A stretch of 64,000 bases of DNA from Streptomyces sp. Ag109_O5-1 (GTDB taxonomy: Bacteria; Actinomycetota; Actinomycetes; Streptomycetales; Streptomycetaceae): the NCBI RefSeq assembly GCF_003814875.1, contig NZ_RKQF01000001.1, forward strand, positions 9,982,001 to 10,046,000, in the 5' to 3' direction. The notes below the pieces were generated by a model. The model searched no databases. It worked only from the letters and a program-made list of their open reading frames with translations, and was not told the origin of the DNA. Positions 60,534-64,000 of the stretch are shown one piece after another. A program made the position numbers and the translations under genes. Positions within the stretch are counted from its first letter, which is position 1; each line of letters opens with the position of its first letter.

Positions 60534-61697
60534 TCACGCCTCCAGGACCGTGCGCAGGTCCCACAGCGTCCGCCAGGTCGCCGAGCCCTGTTCCGCGCGC
60601 CGTCGTACCGGACCGTCCCAGTAGCCGCGCAGCCGGGCCGCGTCGGCGGGATCGTCCTTGCGCACGACACCGAGGAGGTGGCCCGGGAGCAGGCCGAGGA
60701 CGTCACGGTCACCGGGGAAGTAGGCGGCCGCCAGGGCCAGTGCGCCCGCCACCGAGACGGCCTCCGCCGTGCTCATCACCGTGGAGGGGCGCTCCACCTC
60801 CCAGCCCTCGGCCGACCGTCCCTCGCGCAGGTCACGGAACGCGGTGACCAGGGCCTCCAGGACCGCGTCGTCGACCTGGAAGGGTGCCCCGGCCCGCTCC
60901 ACCGACGCCCGGGCCTGGCCCCGCACCAGGGCGGTCTCGGCGTCGAGGTCCGGGATGGGGCCCACGGTCTCGAAGTTGAAGCGGCGCTTGAGCGCGGCCG
61001 ACATCTCCGAGACACCCTTGTCCCGCAGGTTGGCCGTGGCGATGAGGTTGAAGCCGGGTGCGGCGTGTGCCAACGCGTCTTCGGTGCCCGCCAGTTCGGG
61101 TACCGCGATGCGTCGCTCGGACAGCAACGACACCAGGGAGTCCTGGACTTCGGGGAGACACCGGGTGACCTCCTCGACACGGGCGATGGCGCCCCGGGAC
61201 ATCGCGGTGAGCACGGGGGAGGACACCAGCGCCTGGCGGCTGGGGCCCTGGGCGAGCAACAGGGCGTAGTTCCAGCCGTACTTGAGCTGGTCCTCCGTCG
61301 TGCCCGCGGTTCCCTGCACGACCAGCCCGCTGGTGCCGCACACCGCGGCCGACAGCAGTTCGGACAGCATCGACTTCGCGGTGCCGGGCTCGCCGACCAG
61401 CAGCAGACCCCGCTCGCCCGCGAGGGTCACCACACAGCGCTCGACGAGGGCCCGGTCGCCGACGAACTTGCCCTCCACCACCAGCCGGCGCGTTACGCCC
61501 TCCGGTACGTCGGCGCCGTCGGGGAGCCGCAGCGCCTGGCCGGCGCTGCCCATGACGAAGGTGACGACGGCCCGGGGGGTGAGCCGCCAGGCGGGCGGGC
61601 GCGGCCCGTCGTCGTAGGCCGCGAGGAAGGCCAGTTCGGTGGCGTACCGGTCCTCGGGCGGGACGATCTGGCGGAGCGGAGCGGTGCTGGTGGTCAT
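60534..61697 (-). CDS. MoxR-type AAA+ ATPase (YehL subfamily)
   Basis: A 387-residue AAA+ protein. Motifs: Walker A LLLVGEPGTAKSML, Walker B-like AIARVEEVTRC with a modified acidic pair, sensor 1 NLIATANLRDKG and an Arg-finger region ALKRRFNF. This matches the YehL branch of MoxR proteins, which work with VWA-domain partners as chaperone-like pairs. The start is uncertain: ATG at 61697 (MTTSTAPLRQIVPPE) is preferred; an ATG at 61748 overlaps the upstream stop (ATGA) and would add 17 residues. Confidence 0.9.
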   Translation of the reverse strand: MTTSTAPLRQIVPPEDRYATELAFLAAYDDGPRPPAWRLTPRAVVTFVMGSAGQALRLPDGADVPEGVTRRLVVEGKFVGDRALVERCVVTLAGERGLLLVGEPGTAKSMLSELLSAAVCGTSGLVVQGTAGTTEDQLKYGWNYALLLAQGPSRQALVSSPVLTAMSRGAIARVEEVTRCLPEVQDSLVSLLSERRIAVPELAGTEDALAHAAPGFNLIATANLRDKGVSEMSAALKRRFNFETVGPIPDLDAETALVRGQARASVERAGAPFQVDDAVLEALVTAFRDLREGRSAEGWEVERPSTVMSTAEAVSVAGALALAAAYFPGDRDVLGLLPGHLLGVVRKDDPADAARLRGYWDGPVRRRAEQGSATWRTLWDLRTVLEA

Positions 61698-61744
61698 CGG
61701 TGGCTGTCCTTCGAGGTGGTGCTGCGAAGCGGTACGGATCGTGG

Positions 61745-64000
61745 TCATCGGCGGCGGCCTCTGCGCGTCGCGCGCGTCGTCAGCTGCTCGTACGAGGGAG
61801 CGTCTCCCGCCAGTACGCGCTCCCAGGCGCGGGCGAACAGCTCCGGCACCGGGACCAGCGGGAGGGTGCGGTCGTTGTCGGAGACCGGGTAGAGGGCTTC
61901 CTTCCAGGTCTCCACCGGCAGGGCCGGGGCCTTCAGGTCCCGCCAGCCGCAGGGCAGGAAGAGGGTGCGGCCGGCGCGCGGGCGCTTCGCCTCGACGACC
62001 AGGTCGGTCGCCGCCAGTTCGGCGCGCGCCCTCTTCATGCGGGCGGGCCTCCAGCCGGTCCAGCGCGCACAGTTGCGGTCGGTCGGGTCGGGCAGCGCCA
62101 GCAACTGGAGGTAGAGCGCGGCCGCGTCCTCCCCGAGACCGTGGGCCGCGGCGACCTCGGCGACCAGCCCGGGCACGCCGACCGAGGGGTCCTGGGCGTA
62201 CCCCGCGGGCCCCTCGGCGGAGAGGGCGCGGGCCAGGTCGTCACCGAGGATCGTCCGCAGCGTCCGTGGACCGGATCGGCTTCCCGCACCGACCAGGCCT
62301 TCGAGGAGCCCGAGGACCGGGTCGTCCGGGCCGCCCAACGCGGCGGGCCGGACCAGTACGGTCTCCATGTCCCGGTACCAGGGGCGCAGCACCAGCGCAT
62401 CCCCGGCCCGCGTCCAACCGTGCGCGTCACCGCCACCGGTCTGCGGAAGGCCGTACACCTTGCGCAACTCGACCGCCGTCGAACCGCCCTTCTCCGTCCA
62501 TGCGACACCGAGATCGAGCAGCAGCTCGGGGTCGGTCAGCCGATGGCGCAGCGCGGTGAGTCCCTCCGGCAGCGCGGCCCGCAGCGGATGTCCGTACGGC
62601 AGGACGTACGCCAGGGCGGCGAGACTCTCCACCGCGCCGGACAGCGCGTGCCGCGCGGGCACCGCCGAGGGGTCCTCGGGGACCAGGTCGCCGTCCTTGT
62701 CGGAGCGCAGCATGGTGGTCCGGCTGAGCCAGGGGGTGCGTGCGGGGTTGAGCACGGCCTCGGCGTACCCGCCGCCGGCTCCGGCGAGTTCGGCGCTCAG
62801 GTCCTCGGGCAGCCGTATCAGCGTGCCGAGCCGCTCGGCCCACAGGCGGCCCGCGGTGGCCGTGTCCGGTCCGGTCGTCCACAGGTCGGCCGGGTCGTCG
62901 GGCAGCAGTGCGCCGAGCAGCGCCCGCTGTTCCTCGCCGCCCAGCGAGTTCAGCAGCTGGGCGCCGAACTCCCTCTGACGGGGCTTCAGGCCGATCGCGG
63001 TGAGGTCTTCGGTGGCGGGCGCGTGCGGGAGGCCGGCCAGCAGCACGGTGGCCTGGAGGGGGCCGAGTCCGCCGCCGGTCGCGGCCACCACAGCCTCGGG
63101 GGCGTCGGACCGCCAGGGTGCGGCGCCCTTGTCCCGGACCAGCCGGGCCAGTTCGGCGAGCCGGTCCGCCGGGATCCCGGTGGTGTACCGGGTCTCGCCG
63201 GTCAGGGTGAAGTGCCCGACAGGGCCGAACGTGCCGGACGGGTCGTGGTCCAGCGCCAGCCAGTTGATCCGGCCCAGCCGGGGGTCGACGCTCTGGCAGC
63301 CGAGGACGACCACCGTACGGCCGTCGCGGCGCAGCACCTGTCCCGTCCGCTGCTGCTTGTGCTGCTCCTCGCTGAGCACGATCTCGCGCAGCGTGTCCCC
63401 GAGCGCCGGGAGCGGCCCCTCGGTCAGTGCCTCGAACAGCAGGAGCAGGGGCTCTCGCCGGGCGTCGGTGAGGGTGGGCGACGCGGCGCGGTAGGCGAGC
63501 GGCCGCAGGACGCCGAGGAGAGGCGGCCACACCATCCCGATGCCGGGGATCGTGTGCTCGTCGCTCCGCCAGCCGTCGCCGAGGGCGAGCGGTTCGCGGT
63601 CGGGCAGCGGCTTGCCGTCGGCGGGCTTCCCGGAGAGCACATGGTTCACCGCGCGGATCTGCCGCAGTGCGGTCCAGTCGCTCTGCCAGGTGTTCTGCAG
63701 ACCGACAACGCCCGAGACGGCCTGGGACAGGGCGGGGTCCTCGCCGTGCGGCGGCCGGTAGTCGGCGAACATGCCCTCGGTGCGGTGCCGGGGCTGCCGT
63801 GGCCGCTCCTCGGGAGGCGTGGCGAGGGTCGCGGCCGACTCCGCGACCCGCAACGCGGCCCGGACGAGAGCGGCGACACCGACCAGTAGCCGCCGGTCGG
63901 TCAGTTCCGGCAGCGCCCGTGCCACCGCGGTCACGGCGACCTCGTCGGCGGCCGGCACCGCGGCCCTGGCCCTGTCGTCCTTTCCGGCCCGGGCCAGCGC
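61745..64000 (-). CDS. Large protein of the MoxR/VWA operon, 5' end beyond the window
   Basis: The frame is open to the window edge, so the N-terminus is missing; 751 residues are visible. It is alpha-helical, with blocks such as VGLQNTWQSDWTALRQI, GHFTLTGETRYTTGIPADRL and WTEKGGSTAVELRKVYGLP. The C-terminus includes PCGWRDLKAP and ends with RRGRRR. It may correspond to the YehI/MolR-like (DUF4132-type) partner of the operon, but that is an inference from position and length, not a motif. It overlaps the possible early MoxR start by three bases. Confidence 0.65.
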   Translation of the reverse strand, partial: ALARAGKDDRARAAVPAADEVAVTAVARALPELTDRRLLVGVAALVRAALRVAESAATLATPPEERPRQPRHRTEGMFADYRPPHGEDPALSQAVSGVVGLQNTWQSDWTALRQIRAVNHVLSGKPADGKPLPDREPLALGDGWRSDEHTIPGIGMVWPPLLGVLRPLAYRAASPTLTDARREPLLLLFEALTEGPLPALGDTLREIVLSEEQHKQQRTGQVLRRDGRTVVVLGCQSVDPRLGRINWLALDHDPSGTFGPVGHFTLTGETRYTTGIPADRLAELARLVRDKGAAPWRSDAPEAVVAATGGGLGPLQATVLLAGLPHAPATEDLTAIGLKPRQREFGAQLLNSLGGEEQRALLGALLPDDPADLWTTGPDTATAGRLWAERLGTLIRLPEDLSAELAGAGGGYAEAVLNPARTPWLSRTTMLRSDKDGDLVPEDPSAVPARHALSGAVESLAALAYVLPYGHPLRAALPEGLTALRHRLTDPELLLDLGVAWTEKGGSTAVELRKVYGLPQTGGGDAHGWTRAGDALVLRPWYRDMETVLVRPAALGGPDDPVLGLLEGLVGAGSRSGPRTLRTILGDDLARALSAEGPAGYAQDPSVGVPGLVAEVAAAHGLGEDAAALYLQLLALPDPTDRNCARWTGWRPARMKRARAELAATDLVVEAKRPRAGRTLFLPCGWRDLKAPALPVETWKEALYPVSDNDRTLPLVPVPELFARAWERVLAGDAPSYEQLTTRATRRGRRR

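Overview
The window is high-GC actinobacterial DNA, almost certainly from a Streptomyces chromosome. The reasons are the strong third-position GC bias, GGAGG-type ribosome sites, frequent GTG/TTG starts, a cvn conservon (histidine kinase, roadblock, DUF742, GTPase-like), tandem ABC exporters and many secreted proteins with long Arg-rich signal peptides. No rRNA, tRNA, CRISPR array or intact insertion sequence was found.

Layout. 1-5.7 kb: tail of a membrane protein, a secreted phytase-like esterase, a secreted lipase broken by two single-base deletions, small hypotheticals and a methyltransferase. 5.8-11.7 kb: an MHYT membrane sensor followed by cvnABCD, a PPOX-type reductase and a second, orphan roadblock gene. 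11.8-18 kb: a DUF6397-like gene, tesB, a DExH RNA helicase, a YdjM-like membrane hydrolase, zinc-free ribosomal protein L31 and a DUF5709 gene. 18.2-21.8 kb: a two-subunit ABC exporter in which one composite ATP site is degenerate. 21.9-27.5 kb: three exported enzymes (amidase, M1 peptidase, PNGase A-like). 27.6-34.1 kb: a dicarboxylate-type symporter with a possible attenuator, a MarR/ABC exporter pair, MltG, a flavin monooxygenase and YjbQ. 34.6-44.6 kb: a DEAD-box helicase, an IS3 remnant, a DUF2975/XRE pair, a LamG protein, a TetR/serine hydrolase pair with three operator-like sites, an RraA-like protein and a DUF2182/DUF1326 pair.

44.7-55 kb is the most interesting part. Six minus-strand genes, the first five overlapping or almost abutting, encode a heme-oxygenase-like (HDO) protein, two ATP-grasp ligases, a luciferase-like monooxygenase, an MFS exporter and a D-2-hydroxyacid dehydrogenase. 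This looks like an NRPS-independent peptide or amide natural-product cluster. Beside it are a 52-residue exported peptide gene and a convergent XRE-TPR regulator whose 3' ends overlap. The intergenic region carries a perfect 12-bp-arm palindrome sitting on a promoter-like sequence, and part of the motif recurs in front of the peptide gene. I infer a peptide-pheromone (Rgg/SHP-like) circuit controlling a small biosynthetic operon. A methyltransferase and a LuxR-type regulator lie just beyond.

55.2-64 kb: a four-gene operon resembling E. coli yehL/M/P/Q (MoxR AAA+ ATPase, DUF5682 fused to a VWA domain, SWIM zinc finger) headed by a large protein cut off by the window edge. The SWIM protein contains an 11-copy Val-Asp-Pro tandem repeat.
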